Below are positions 8,416 through 17,134 of a DNA stretch of 33,233 nucleotides, piece after piece. A program made the position numbers and the translations under genes. The DNA is from an uncultured Phocaeicola sp. (lineage in GTDB: Bacteria > Bacteroidota > Bacteroidia > Bacteroidales > Bacteroidaceae). Each line of letters starts with the position of its first letter. Positions within the stretch are counted from its first letter, which is position 1. The stretch lies in the NCBI GenBank assembly GCA_944322395.1, contig CALUPA010000026.1:1-33233 (forward strand), read 5' to 3'. The notes below the pieces were generated by a model. It was not told the origin of the DNA. It made no database searches and saw only the letters and a list, made by a program, of their open reading frames with translations.

Positions 8416-10002
8416 ATGAGCAGTACGAAAAAAAATAATAATACAAAGGGACATCCAAAAGGGTTGTATCTTCTTTTTGTGACTGAAATGTGGGAACGTT
8501 TCAGTTATTATGGTATGCGTGCCCTATTTATGCTGTATATGGTGCAGGCTTTGCTATTTGATAAAGAACTGGCATCGCAGGTCTATGGCAGTTATACCGG
8601 ACTGGTATACCTTACACCTCTAATTGGAGGGTATATAGCAGATAAATATTGGGGGAACAGACGTTCTATTGTTGTTGGCGCCTTGATAATGGCTGTAGGA
8701 CAGTTCTTGTTGTTTCTTAGTGCATGTTATTTTCATCAGGTAGATATGGCCAAATGGCTGATGTTCTGCGGCTTGGGATTGCTTATATTGGGTAACGGTT
8801 TTTTCAAGCCTAATATTTCTACTATGGTGGGGCGTCTGTATTCGGATGAAGACAAACGTAAGGATTCGGCTTTCACAATCTTCTATATGGGAGTAAATGT
8901 TGGTTCTACGCTTGCTCCGCTTATCTGCGGACTGATAGGAAATACCGGACATCCTGAGGACTTTAAATGGGGATTTCTGGCATCGTGCATCGGCATGATT
9001 TTGGGAGCTGTAATCTTTCAAATCTTTAAAAACAAATATATTTGTGATCCTGAAGGTAACCCGGTGGGAACTGCACCAGAAAAGAAAACAGATGATGATA
9101 TAAAAAAGAATAAAGATGGTGGGACATTTTCTGCTAGAGGTATTACAGCAATAGTTGCTACAGTAGTGCTTACGTTAGTGTTCTCGGTAAATTGGGATTG
9201 GATAGCCGGAAATGAAGATATGTCAGGAGGACATATCTTTTCAGGTGCTGACTGGATAGGCTCTCTTATTTATGCAACTGTAATAGTGATGCCTGTATTG
9301 ATAATAACTGACCATAGCCTTGATCGTAACGAGAAAATTAAAATTGGAATAATCTATGTAATAGCTTTCTTTGTTATATTCTTCTGGGCAGCATACGAGC
9401 AAGCCGGAGCATCACTGACTTTCTTTGCCGACGAGCAGACTAATCGCAATATTGGTGGATGGGAGATGCCTGCAGCATATTTTCAGTCATTTAATCCTGT
9501 AATGTTAGTGATGTTGGCTCCAATATTTGCCGCTCTGTGGTCTTTTATGGGCAGAAATGGAATTGAACCGAGCTCGGTAAAGAAGCAAGCTATAGGTCTT
9601 TTCCTATTAGCAATGGGGTATTTGTTCATTGCATTCGGTGTAAAAGATGTGGAACCTGGAGTAAAAGTAAGCATGATATGGCTTACAGGCTTATACCTTA
9701 TTCATACAATGGGGGAATTGTGTCTTGCCCCAATAGGATTGTCATTAGTGTATAAACTGTCTCCAGCACGATTTTCTTCACTTCTGATGGGGGTATGGTA
9801 TCTTAGTACCTCTGCCGCTAATAAAATGGCGGGAATGTTGAGCGGATATTATCCTGAAGGTGGAGCTGTAAAAAGTTTTTTGGGTTACAAAGTTGAAAAT
9901 CTGTATGACTTTTTCCTTTTATTCGTGTTTATGAGTGGTACGGCAGCTATTGTACTGTTCCTTCTCTCCGGGAAACTTCAAAAACTTATGCATGACAATT
10001 AA
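8416..10002 (+). CDS. POT/PTR family peptide:H+ symporter
   Basis: This 528-residue integral membrane protein has about fourteen hydrophobic helices. The proton-dependent oligopeptide transporter signatures are present: EMWERFSYYGMRALFMLYM at about 24-42 (the ExxERFxYY proton-coupling motif), GNGFFKPNIST near 128, and FYMGVNVGSTLAPLICG near 157. It imports di- and tripeptides with protons across the inner membrane. Its ATG is one base after the stop of the secreted peptidase, so the two are translated from one message. A strong hairpin terminator starts right after its stop. Confidence 0.94.
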   Translation: MSSTKKNNNTKGHPKGLYLLFVTEMWERFSYYGMRALFMLYMVQALLFDKELASQVYGSYTGLVYLTPLIGGYIADKYWGNRRSIVVGALIMAVGQFLLFLSACYFHQVDMAKWLMFCGLGLLILGNGFFKPNISTMVGRLYSDEDKRKDSAFTIFYMGVNVGSTLAPLICGLIGNTGHPEDFKWGFLASCIGMILGAVIFQIFKNKYICDPEGNPVGTAPEKKTDDDIKKNKDGGTFSARGITAIVATVVLTLVFSVNWDWIAGNEDMSGGHIFSGADWIGSLIYATVIVMPVLIITDHSLDRNEKIKIGIIYVIAFFVIFFWAAYEQAGASLTFFADEQTNRNIGGWEMPAAYFQSFNPVMLVMLAPIFAALWSFMGRNGIEPSSVKKQAIGLFLLAMGYLFIAFGVKDVEPGVKVSMIWLTGLYLIHTMGELCLAPIGLSLVYKLSPARFSSLLMGVWYLSTSAANKMAGMLSGYYPEGGAVKSFLGYKVENLYDFFLLFVFMSGTAAIVLFLLSGKLQKLMHDN

Positions 10003-10070
10003 AAAAAGGTATAGCCACAAAAGAGGTTCACTGCATTAGTCTAGTGATTTTTTTGTGGCTATACCTTTTT
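10003..10070. terminator. bidirectional terminator between the POT gene and the TlpA-like gene
   Basis: A perfect 20-base inverted repeat (10003-10022 with 10051-10070, core GGTATAGCCAC) starts and ends in A and T runs, so either transcript ends in a hairpin followed by U residues. The 28-base loop holds a smaller dyad (TCACT / AGTGA). It separates the convergent POT and lipoprotein genes. Confidence 0.88.
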
Positions 10071-10096
10071 CTTATATTTGAAGTAATTCCTATGTA

Positions 10097-11227
10097 TTAT
10101 TTGAACAAATCGTCAAGTTTTTTATATAAATCTTCAGACTCTCCTACAAATATTTCTACTATTCTACCCTGAGGGTCAAGTAAAATTTTGGTAGGATATC
10201 CAGACACCGCATAATCTATGACAATTTTGTCTGAATTACCATTATATAAATTAGTCCATGGCAACTCCATGTCTTTCACTCCTTTACGCCATTTTTCTTC
10301 TGTATCTCTACAACAGATACCTACTATTTCCAGTTTATTCTTGTATTTAGAATAATATTTCTTCATATCAGGCATACCCTTTATGCACCAGCCACACCAG
10401 GTCCCCCAAAAGTCGAGCAAAGCATATTTACCTTTAAACGACGATAGAGTAATTTCTTCTCCTTTTAGGTTTTTCAAACGGAAGTCAGGTGCCGGATTCC
10501 CTGGTTTAATATTTTCAGCAGCTTTTCTCATGGCTTCAAACTTTTTATAATTTTTGGCAGTGTTTGAAATCATCTCTCCTAATACGCTATGCTTTATATC
10601 ATCGCCAAGTAACTTTTCAGCTTCTATTCCGTCATCATTTTTCAACCCTTTAAAAAGGTAAGCTGATAAAAGGGAATTAGGATTGTTCTTTATATAATTA
10701 AGTTTTAACTTACTTAGTTGTCCGCTTAAATCTTTTATTATAACATTTAGCGAGTCCATTACTTTTTTGTCCTGAATTTGAAAAGCTGATGCAAACTTCT
10801 TTCTCTGTTCTGATAGTTCAGCTTTCTTACTATTAATATCTGTAGCTTCGTTTAGCTTGTCATATATTTCTGTACCTGACGCAGAAAGACTATTTATGTT
10901 ACCATGAATTTTTATCTTTTCGCCTGGCAGAAGTAAAAACAAAGGATTTTCGTACATTCTGATAGCTCCGTTTCCTTTAGGTTTTTCCACCAAATAGATT
11001 GAAATAAGTGAAGTGTCAGGCACATTTATTGCAAATCTATTATTGATAACAGGTACGGTATCAGATTTTATTGACTTGTTTGTTACAGGCTCAATAGTGT
11101 AAATTATGATACTGTCATTTTCCATACCGCTTATTTCACCCGTAACATTGTATTTGTTCTGGTTGGTACAGGCACAAGCCATCATCACAAATATTGCAAA
11201 TAATGTCAATTTACTTTTGTTTTCCAT
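10097..11227 (-). CDS. TlpA-like thiol:disulfide lipoprotein with DUF4369-like N-terminus
   Basis: This 376-residue probable lipoprotein has a short signal (KLTLFAIFVMMAC) with candidate lipid-bearing cysteines at 18 and 20. Residues 25-130 form a beta-rich region like the DUF4369 domain that often precedes thioredoxin folds in Bacteroidota. A charged helical segment follows at about 130-230, then a C-terminal AhpC/TlpA thioredoxin domain. Its active site FWGTWCGWC has the CxxC at 278-281, and a cis-Pro motif SGYPT follows. It should act as a periplasmic-face reductase or oxidoreductase. It lies 20 bases after uvrB on the same strand, so it is probably co-transcribed, with no obvious functional link. 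It ends at the 20-base-stem terminator. Confidence 0.87.
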   Translation of the reverse strand: MENKSKLTLFAIFVMMACACTNQNKYNVTGEISGMENDSIIIYTIEPVTNKSIKSDTVPVINNRFAINVPDTSLISIYLVEKPKGNGAIRMYENPLFLLLPGEKIKIHGNINSLSASGTEIYDKLNEATDINSKKAELSEQRKKFASAFQIQDKKVMDSLNVIIKDLSGQLSKLKLNYIKNNPNSLLSAYLFKGLKNDDGIEAEKLLGDDIKHSVLGEMISNTAKNYKKFEAMRKAAENIKPGNPAPDFRLKNLKGEEITLSSFKGKYALLDFWGTWCGWCIKGMPDMKKYYSKYKNKLEIVGICCRDTEEKWRKGVKDMELPWTNLYNGNSDKIVIDYAVSGYPTKILLDPQGRIVEIFVGESEDLYKKLDDLFK

Positions 11228-11247
11228 ATTGTTTTAAAATTTATACA

Positions 11248-13287
11248 CTATTTGTTTTTAAGCATATCTTCAAGTTTTATCAGTTCATCTCTATATTGTG
11301 CAGCTTCTATGAAATCAAGATTTTTTGCAGCATCTTGCATGAGTTTTCTTGTCCGTTCTATGCTGCGTTTAAGCTGGTCTTTTGACATATACTGAACGAT
11401 AGGGTCAGCAGCTGCATAAGATGCTTCAGAGTGTTCCGTATATGATTTCTGTATAGTTTTTTCTTTACTGTTCTCTGTGCTGTTATTACTGTCTTTATCT
11501 ACAAGGATTTGGGTTCTTACTTTTTTTATTTGTTGAGGAGTAATTCCATGCTGCTCATTGTAGGCAAGTTGCTTTTCCCTACGTCGGTTGGTTTCATCTA
11601 TTGTAAGTTGCATACTTTCTGTTATTTTGTCGGCATACATTATAACTTTACCGTTTACATTTCTTGCAGCGCGACCAGCAGTCTGTGTCAAGGAACGATG
11701 AGAACGCAGGAACCCTTCTTTATCTGCATCAAGTATAGCAACCAAAGAAACTTCCGGTAAATCAAGTCCCTCTCTCAAAAGATTTACACCGACTAATACA
11801 TCGTGTATTCCTTGTCTAAGTTCATCCATTATCTTCACACGTTCCAGTGTATCTACATCGCTATGTATATAACTGCATTTTATACCATTATTTAAAAGGT
11901 ATTCAGTAAGTTCTTCAGCCATTCTTTTTGTTAGTGTCGTAACAAGCACACGTTCGTTGACCTCGATTCTTTGCTGTATTTCTTCCATGAGGTCATCAAT
12001 CTGATTCAAACTAGGTCTTACTTCTATTATAGGATCAAGAAGTCCAGTAGGACGTATAACCTGATCAACAACGACTCCTTCGCTTTGCACAAGTTCATAA
12101 TCTGCCGGAGTGGCACTTACATAAATAACCTGTTTAACCATTTCTTCGAATTCTTCAAACTTTAGCGGTCTGTTGTCCATTGCAGCAGGAAGTCTGAAAC
12201 CATACTCTACAAGATTCTTTTTTCTAGCCCTGTCGCCTCCATACATTGCCCTTATCTGTGGAACGCTTACGTGGCTTTCGTCTATTACCAATAGAAAATC
12301 TTCAGGGAAAAAATCAAGCAGACAATATGGACGTGTTCCCGCTTCTCGTCCATCAAAATATCTTGAATAGTTCTCTATTCCTGAACAATGGCCAAGTTCG
12401 CGTATCATTTCCATGTCATATGTTACTCGTTCATATATTCTTTTCGCTTCAAGGAATTTCCCGGATTCTTCAAAAAAAGCTACCTGTTTTGTCAAATCAT
12501 CTTCTATTTGGTGTATAGCCCTTAAAGTACTTTCTTTTGTGGTCATAAACAGATTTGCAGGATATATCTTATATTCGTCGAAATCAGCCATTTTATGCCC
12601 CGATATTGGGTCTATTTCTTCAATGGCATCTATTTCGTCATCCCAAAACATAACCCTGAGAAGATTGTCAGAGTAGGCAAGATATATATCAATTGTATCA
12701 CCTTTAACCCTGAAATTACCACGATTTAACTCAATATCATTTCTTACATAAATGCTGTCCACCAGACGTCTGAGGAATACATTCCGATCCAATAATTTAC
12801 CTCGTTTTATTTCTATTACATTATCATAAAAGTCAGAAGGGTTTCCCATACCATAAATGCATGATACAGACGAAACAACTATTACATCTTTTCGTCCTGA
12901 AAGAAGGGCAGATGTAGCAGCCAATCTTAATTTATCTATTTCATCATTTATGGCCAAATCCTTTTCTATATAAGTATCCGTTGAAGGCAGATATGCTTCC
13001 GGTTGATAATAATCGTAATAAGATACATAATATTCTACAGCATTATTCGGGAAAAAGTGTTTGAACTCACCGTACAGCTGAGCTGCCAGCGTCTTGTTAT
13101 GACTAAGGATAAGGGTGGGCTTGTTTATTTCTTTTATAACATTGGCTATAGTAAATGTTTTACCGGATCCGGTGACACCTAATAGAGTTTGTGCTTTAAC
13201 TCCACTCTTGATACCATCTGTAAGTTGTTTGATAGCTTCAGGTTGATCACCTGTTGGTTTATATTCTGATATAAGTTCAAATTTCAT
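11248..13287 (-). CDS. uvrB: excinuclease ABC subunit B (UvrB)
   Basis: This 679-residue DNA damage-verification helicase of nucleotide excision repair works with UvrA and UvrC. From the chosen start the protein begins [19 protein letters not shown], the standard UvrB N-terminus. Walker A GVTGSGKT is at 37-44. The [12 protein letters not shown] beta-hairpin that inserts between DNA strands follows. The DESHVSVPQ Walker B and the QTAGRAARN helicase motif VI are present. The C-terminal UVR motif ([16 protein letters not shown] through [13 protein letters not shown]) binds UvrC. An in-frame ATG 57 bases upstream would add 19 non-conserved residues and is not preferred. No convincing promoter box was found. 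Any SOS-type control is not visible. Confidence 0.97.
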   Translation of the reverse strand: MKFELISEYKPTGDQPEAIKQLTDGIKSGVKAQTLLGVTGSGKTFTIANVIKEINKPTLILSHNKTLAAQLYGEFKHFFPNNAVEYYVSYYDYYQPEAYLPSTDTYIEKDLAINDEIDKLRLAATSALLSGRKDVIVVSSVSCIYGMGNPSDFYDNVIEIKRGKLLDRNVFLRRLVDSIYVRNDIELNRGNFRVKGDTIDIYLAYSDNLLRVMFWDDEIDAIEEIDPISGHKMADFDEYKIYPANLFMTTKESTLRAIHQIEDDLTKQVAFFEESGKFLEAKRIYERVTYDMEMIRELGHCSGIENYSRYFDGREAGTRPYCLLDFFPEDFLLVIDESHVSVPQIRAMYGGDRARKKNLVEYGFRLPAAMDNRPLKFEEFEEMVKQVIYVSATPADYELVQSEGVVVDQVIRPTGLLDPIIEVRPSLNQIDDLMEEIQQRIEVNERVLVTTLTKRMAEELTEYLLNNGIKCSYIHSDVDTLERVKIMDELRQGIHDVLVGVNLLREGLDLPEVSLVAILDADKEGFLRSHRSLTQTAGRAARNVNGKVIMYADKITESMQLTIDETNRRREKQLAYNEQHGITPQQIKKVRTQILVDKDSNNSTENSKEKTIQKSYTEHSEASYAAADPIVQYMSKDQLKRSIERTRKLMQDAAKNLDFIEAAQYRDELIKLEDMLKNK

Positions 13288-13380
13288 TCGCGTGACTTTT
13301 TTAGATGTGTGTAAAAGTACATAAATATTTGCTTTATCATTCAATGGTAAGTAAAAATATCATTAAAAATTACTTTCGTG

Positions 13381-13411
13381 TTGTATTTCTCGTAATAAAA
13401 GAGTAATTTTG
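13381..13411 (+). promoter_or_regulatory. promoter for bamD-rpoZ
   Basis: TTG at 13381-13383, a 20-base spacer and TAATTTTG at 13404-13411 fit the Bacteroidota promoter consensus. The ATG at 13431 follows after 19 bases, giving a short leader. Confidence 0.7.
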
Positions 13412-13430
13412 CAGAACTATTTTTGTAAAT

Positions 13431-14273
13431 ATGAAAAAGTATATTGTAATGGCTCTTCTTTCTGCAGGATTCTTAACTTCTTGTGGAGAGTATAATAACG
13501 TACTTAAGAGTACTGACTACGAATATAAATATGAGGCTGCAAAAGCATATTTTGCAAAAGGACAGAATAGTAGAGCTGCAACTATTCTGGAAGAACTTAT
13601 TCCTATAATGAAAGGTACAAGGTTCGGTGAAGAATCCTTATATATGCTAGCAATGACATATTTCAATCAGGGTGATTATGTAACAGCATCACACTATTTC
13701 AATACTTACTATACGACATATCCCCGTGGAACATACACTGAGTTGGCAAGATTTAATTCTGGAAAAGCCCTTTATCTGGACACTCCGGAACCAAGACTTG
13801 ACCAAAGCAGTACATACAAAGCTATCCAGGAATTGCAAATGTATATGGAATATTTTCCAGGAACTGAACGTCATGAAACAGCTCAGAATATGATTTTTGA
13901 GTTACAGGATAAGCTTGTAGAGAAAGAATATCTGTCAGCAAAACTTTATTATGATTTAGGTTCATATACCGGTAATTCATCAATGACGAGTTCCGGTAAT
14001 AATTACCTTGCTGCAGTTGTTACTGCCCAGAACATTCTAAAAGAATATCCATACACAAAACTTCGTGAGGACTTGTCTATTTTAATTCTTCGTGCTAAAT
14101 ATGATATGGCTCGCGAAAGTGTGTTGGAAAAGAAAGAGGAACGTATGCGAGACACCATTGATGAATATTATGCATTCAAAAATGAATTTCCTGAGAGCAA
14201 ATATTCAAAAGAAGTTGAGACTATTTTTAAAGAAGCCAGCAAATTTGTTGGTTCTGTAGAAGAAGATTATTAA
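13431..14273 (+). CDS. bamD: outer-membrane assembly lipoprotein BamD
   Basis: This 280-residue lipoprotein has a signal peptide MKKYIVMALLSAGFLTSC ending in a lipobox, so Cys18 is the lipidated residue. The mature part is built of tetratricopeptide-like helical repeats (YEAAKAYFAKGQNSRAATILEELIP, then EESLYMLAMTYFNQGDYVTASHYF, and so on), as in BamD/ComL. BamD docks with BamA to insert beta-barrel proteins into the outer membrane. The length fits the family, and Bacteroidota members keep this gene directly before the omega-subunit gene, as here (26-base gap). A clean promoter lies upstream. Confidence 0.92.
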   Translation: MKKYIVMALLSAGFLTSCGEYNNVLKSTDYEYKYEAAKAYFAKGQNSRAATILEELIPIMKGTRFGEESLYMLAMTYFNQGDYVTASHYFNTYYTTYPRGTYTELARFNSGKALYLDTPEPRLDQSSTYKAIQELQMYMEYFPGTERHETAQNMIFELQDKLVEKEYLSAKLYYDLGSYTGNSSMTSSGNNYLAAVVTAQNILKEYPYTKLREDLSILILRAKYDMARESVLEKKEERMRDTIDEYYAFKNEFPESKYSKEVETIFKEASKFVGSVEEDY

Positions 14274-14299
14274 AAACATTTATAATTAAATATAGAATT

Positions 14300-14635
14300 A
14301 TGGATTACAAAAAATCAAATGCTCCTACCAACACCGTAACACGCAATATGATGGAATTGTGTGAAGATACAGGTAATGTGTATGAAACTGTTGCAATTAT
14401 TGGCAAGCGTGCTAACCAGATTGCTGTAGAGATGAAAAATGACCTTTCAAAAAAACTACAGGAATTTGCTTCGTACAATGACAATCTGGAAGAGGTTTTT
14501 GAAAATAGAGAGCAAATAGAGATTTCTCGTTATTATGAAAAGCTTCCAAAACCAACTTTGATAGCAACTCAGGAGTATATGGAAGGTAAAGTTTATTATA
14601 GAAACCCAGCTAAGGAGATAGAAAAACTTAAATAA
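14300..14635 (+). CDS. rpoZ: DNA-directed RNA polymerase omega subunit family protein
   Basis: This 111-residue protein matches the divergent Bacteroidota form of the Rpb6/omega family, which helps assemble and stabilise RNA polymerase. The core TGNVYETVAIIGKRANQIAVEMK at about 24-46 aligns with the omega segment that contacts beta-prime. A charged helix and a short tail ending near EGKVYYRNPAKEIEKLK follow. It lies 26 bases after bamD on the same strand and is followed by an intrinsic terminator, so the two form a short operon. Confidence 0.88.
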   Translation: MDYKKSNAPTNTVTRNMMELCEDTGNVYETVAIIGKRANQIAVEMKNDLSKKLQEFASYNDNLEEVFENREQIEISRYYEKLPKPTLIATQEYMEGKVYYRNPAKEIEKLK

Positions 14636-14659
14636 AAAACCGGTAATATTCCTAAAAAC

Positions 14660-14690
14660 AAAGGCCGTTTCTTAAAGGAGCGGCTTTTTT
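14660..14690 (+). terminator. intrinsic terminator after rpoZ
   Basis: AAAGGCCGTTTCTT pairs with AAAGGAGCGGCTTT (one bulged G, two G-U pairs) and is followed by a T run to 14690. It closes bamD-rpoZ and separates them from the DUF4293 gene 27 bases later. Confidence 0.75.
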
Positions 14691-14717
14691 ACTGTTAATC
14701 TGATAATTATTAAAAAT

Positions 14718-15167
14718 ATGATACAACGTATTCAATCAGTATATCTACTTTTTGTAGCAATACTTTCAGTTATACTCATCTCTAACCCTATAGGTAGTTT
14801 TGTAGGCACAGACAATTCAATAACAGAATTTACTAATCTTTCATTAGTAACACAGGATGGAATAGAAAATTATAAGCCATGGGCTTTATTTGCTCTGCAG
14901 ATTATTTCTGCAATTATATCTCTATTAACTATATTTATGTATAAAAAAAGGATGTTGCAAATCAGATTCACTCTGTTCAATATAATTTTGTCTATAGGCT
15001 ATTATGCTACTATGGTTACGTTTATTTTTATGTTCAAGGGCGAAACCACGTTTGTTCCTTCATGGGTAGTTTGTCTACCATTTATAAGTATTGTTCTTAA
15101 TTGGTTGGCTATTCGTGCTATTGGAAAGGATGAAATGCTAGTCAAAGCTTATGAAAGACTGAGATAA
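14718..15167 (+). CDS. DUF4293 family membrane protein
   Basis: This 149-residue protein has four transmembrane helices (about 5-25, 54-75, 85-108 and 115-133) and begins MIQRIQSVYLLFVAILS, the characteristic start of the Bacteroidota-restricted DUF4293 family. The function is unknown. Members are commonly found just after the omega-subunit gene, as here, although a terminator lies between the two. A second terminator follows its stop, so it may be transcribed alone; no clear promoter box was seen. Confidence 0.85.
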   Translation: MIQRIQSVYLLFVAILSVILISNPIGSFVGTDNSITEFTNLSLVTQDGIENYKPWALFALQIISAIISLLTIFMYKKRMLQIRFTLFNIILSIGYYATMVTFIFMFKGETTFVPSWVVCLPFISIVLNWLAIRAIGKDEMLVKAYERLR

Positions 15168-15189
15168 TAAATATATTCCTTTAATATAT

Positions 15190-15225
15190 AACCGATAGAT
15201 TTGTATAGATCTGTCGGTTTTTTTT
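15190..15225 (+). terminator. intrinsic terminator after the DUF4293 gene
   Basis: AACCGATAGAT (15190-15200) pairs with ATCTGTCGGTT (15209-15219), with one G-U or mismatched position, and continues into an unbroken T run. Confidence 0.85.
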
Positions 15226-15290
15226 ATTCTTCTCTTGTATATTTATAATATTTATATTATATTGCATAAAAGGATGTGAGAGGAGGTTTT

Positions 15291-16067
15291 ATGTTGGATA
15301 AAAATCTTATTGATAGTTTCAATTATGGCAGAACTTCAGCTTGTGGGGTTTATGCAATAAGTTTAGCTACCAAGTTCAGACCGTATTATGCATTGTGGCG
15401 TTTGTTTCCAGAAGAGCAGCCATTGTTTGTCAGAACACTTTCAGTAACATATCATACTGCAGTTGAACGTGCAATATTTATGCTTCAGAATTGTAATGTT
15501 GCTTTAATCTGTTCAGACAATTCAGAGTTCGAAAGTTGTTATGGGCGTAGTGACGATATAATACCTTTTGGAAAATACCGTGGTAAACGTTTGGCTGAAA
15601 TCTATTATGTTGACCCATCTTACATACTATGGTTGGCAAACAGGTTCAAACCTGATTCTGACCGTTTCGATAAACTCATATCACTTGCCAGACTTTTCTC
15701 ACGCGTACATTTTGAATTAACAGTTCATAAGAACAAGATATCATCAGTTAGCCATTTTGTTGGAGAAAAAGGGGAAAAGCTCAAAGGATTATTACTTAAA
15801 GTTATTAATGTAAAAATTCAGGTAGATAATTATAAACCGGATTTTTACGTTGATCAAAATATTTTAGCTGGAGATCGTGATGGCAACAGATTTGTCTTCC
15901 TAATAAAAGCTGGCGGCAGAAGTCTTTCTCCCAATGAATTAAGTTGTTATAGTAGGGCTATACTAATAGGAGAGAATATTCATATTCTATCTGCCAAAGT
16001 TATGTCACATTACGAAAGTAGAGGAGTGAGATATACTCGTTTGGGATATGTAAAACTTGAAAAATAA
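15291..16067 (+). CDS. hypothetical protein with an ExoX C-terminal-like motif
   Basis: This protein has 258 residues from ATG 15291. That ATG is chosen over the GTG 15 bases upstream because AGGAGG at 15281-15286 lies close before it, although Bacteroidota starts do not depend strongly on such sites. The recognisable part, around residues 90-120 (IIPFGKYRGKRLAEIYYVDPSYILWL), resembles the small C-terminal domain attached to exodeoxyribonuclease X and related DEDD exonucleases. No exonuclease domain with DED(D) acidic motifs is visible. The first 85 residues and the last 130 are unrecognised. It stands alone after a terminator. A nucleic-acid role is only a guess. Confidence 0.65.
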   Translation: MLDKNLIDSFNYGRTSACGVYAISLATKFRPYYALWRLFPEEQPLFVRTLSVTYHTAVERAIFMLQNCNVALICSDNSEFESCYGRSDDIIPFGKYRGKRLAEIYYVDPSYILWLANRFKPDSDRFDKLISLARLFSRVHFELTVHKNKISSVSHFVGEKGEKLKGLLLKVINVKIQVDNYKPDFYVDQNILAGDRDGNRFVFLIKAGGRSLSPNELSCYSRAILIGENIHILSAKVMSHYESRGVRYTRLGYVKLEK

Positions 16068-16119
16068 AGGGATAGCACTACACTTATATTTTGCAGGCAG
16101 TATTTATACCAAAGCATAG

Positions 16120-16166
16120 ATAAAAAATACCCATCCTGGCACAATTCTATTGCTTGGATGGGTGTT
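16120..16166 (-). terminator. terminator for the small PepSY-like gene
   Basis: ACCCATCC at 16129-16136 and GGATGGGT at 16156-16163 form an 8-base stem. Read on the minus strand the hairpin is followed by TATTTTTTATC, a proper U tract. On the plus strand no T run follows, so it serves the minus-strand gene at 16188-16484. Confidence 0.75.
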
Positions 16167-16187
16167 CCTAACCGATATTTTTTTAGT

Positions 16188-16484
16188 TTATTCTAATATT
16201 ACACCTTTATCATTTATATATACAGTGTATTCATAATTTTCCGAGTCTATTAAGGTTATTTCGTATATATAATTATCATTGATACGTTTAGCCTCTACCG
16301 ATTTTACTATATAATCTTTAAATTCATAAAAAAGTATCTCTTGAATAGTAGATGGTAATTTATCAATTTCAATTATAACAGAATGTGTCTCCTTTGATTT
16401 TTCTTCACTGTTGGAATTAACATTATACGCATATATTTCTCCAACACCTAACATAATCAACAGTATTGCAATTATCTTTCTCAT
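16188..16484 (-). CDS. small secreted PepSY-like protein
   Basis: This 98-residue protein has a signal peptide (MRKIIAILLIMLGVGEIYA, cleavage near 19). The rest resembles one PepSY-like repeat of the kind found in small periplasmic Bacteroidota proteins: LPSTIQEILFYEFKDYIVKSVEAKRINDN, then a strand pair YIYEITLIDSENYEYTVYINDKG and a terminal VILE. Canonical family members often have two such repeats; this one has one. The function is unknown, and inhibitor- or ligand-binding roles proposed for PepSY domains are not shown here. It has its own terminator downstream. No convincing promoter box was found in the 215 bases upstream. Confidence 0.6.
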   Translation of the reverse strand: MRKIIAILLIMLGVGEIYAYNVNSNSEEKSKETHSVIIEIDKLPSTIQEILFYEFKDYIVKSVEAKRINDNYIYEITLIDSENYEYTVYINDKGVILE

Positions 16485-16699
16485 ATTTATTTCAATATTT
16501 ACGGTTATTATGCCATATAAACATCAAAACATGTACCAATTATATTAAATTGTCAATATGACTGATAATCAAGACAATACCTTAGAGTATTTTTTCAACA
16601 AGCTGTACCAACTGTGGAAAAAATCCACAATAATGTGTGTATTTTATATACAAAACAACTGAACTGTGTACATCATGAAGATATAATATTCATACGAAC

Positions 16700-17131
16700 T
16701 TATCCGAAAAGTTTCCCTAATAACCCTTTTTTCCTTTTCGGTGCACTTTCATATGTTGTATCTTGTTCACAATATATATCTTCGTATGTAAGTTTCTCGT
16801 TAATCATTCTGTATATAGTACCCCAGTCTGGCAGTCCACCAATATTCCTGTCATCAATAAATAAATCAGCTTTTAATTTTCTGGAGAAATGGTCATGATT
16901 TTTTTTCTCTTCAGGATAGTTGCTATTTACAGCATAAAATTCCAACCCCCTTTCTTTACAAAAGTTTACAGCTTCATCCAGAAGTTTTTCCTCTCTGACT
17001 GTCCAAAGTATTAAAGTGTGTTTGTCCTCCTTTAATTTCTTTAATGTTTCTATGGCAAAAGGTATCTCTTTGCCTATGTAGGGATATTTATGTTCTACTA
17101 TTGTTCCATCGAAATCTACTGCTATAATCAT
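16700..17131 (-). CDS. small HAD-superfamily hydrolase
   Basis: This 143-residue single-domain HAD protein has motif I, DFDGT, with nucleophile Asp6 and acid Asp8. Motif II is in TLILWTVREE near residue 43, and the DLFIDDRNIGGLPDW segment near 90 supplies the motif IV acidic pair. It has no large cap domain, resembling the compact HAD proteins of Bacteroidota with unassigned phosphatase substrates. Its ATG lies only 3 bases after the stop of the RhlE-like helicase, so it is translated from the same message. The C-terminus is basic (KRKKGLLGKLFG). The reaction is probably phosphate-ester hydrolysis; the substrate is unknown. Confidence 0.82.
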   Translation of the reverse strand: MIIAVDFDGTIVEHKYPYIGKEIPFAIETLKKLKEDKHTLILWTVREEKLLDEAVNFCKERGLEFYAVNSNYPEEKKNHDHFSRKLKADLFIDDRNIGGLPDWGTIYRMINEKLTYEDIYCEQDTTYESAPKRKKGLLGKLFG

Positions 17132-17134
17132 AAT

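Noticed and set aside
13288-13344. Upstream ATG extension of UvrB
   Set aside because: UvrB proteins conventionally begin at [16 protein letters not shown]; the 19 added residues are not family-like.
16613-16629. TGTGGA/TCCACA hairpin with an A-rich loop downstream of the HAD gene
   Set aside because: The stem is only six bases and no U tract follows on the minus strand, so it is not a convincing terminator. The 16485-16699 gap otherwise shows nothing clear.
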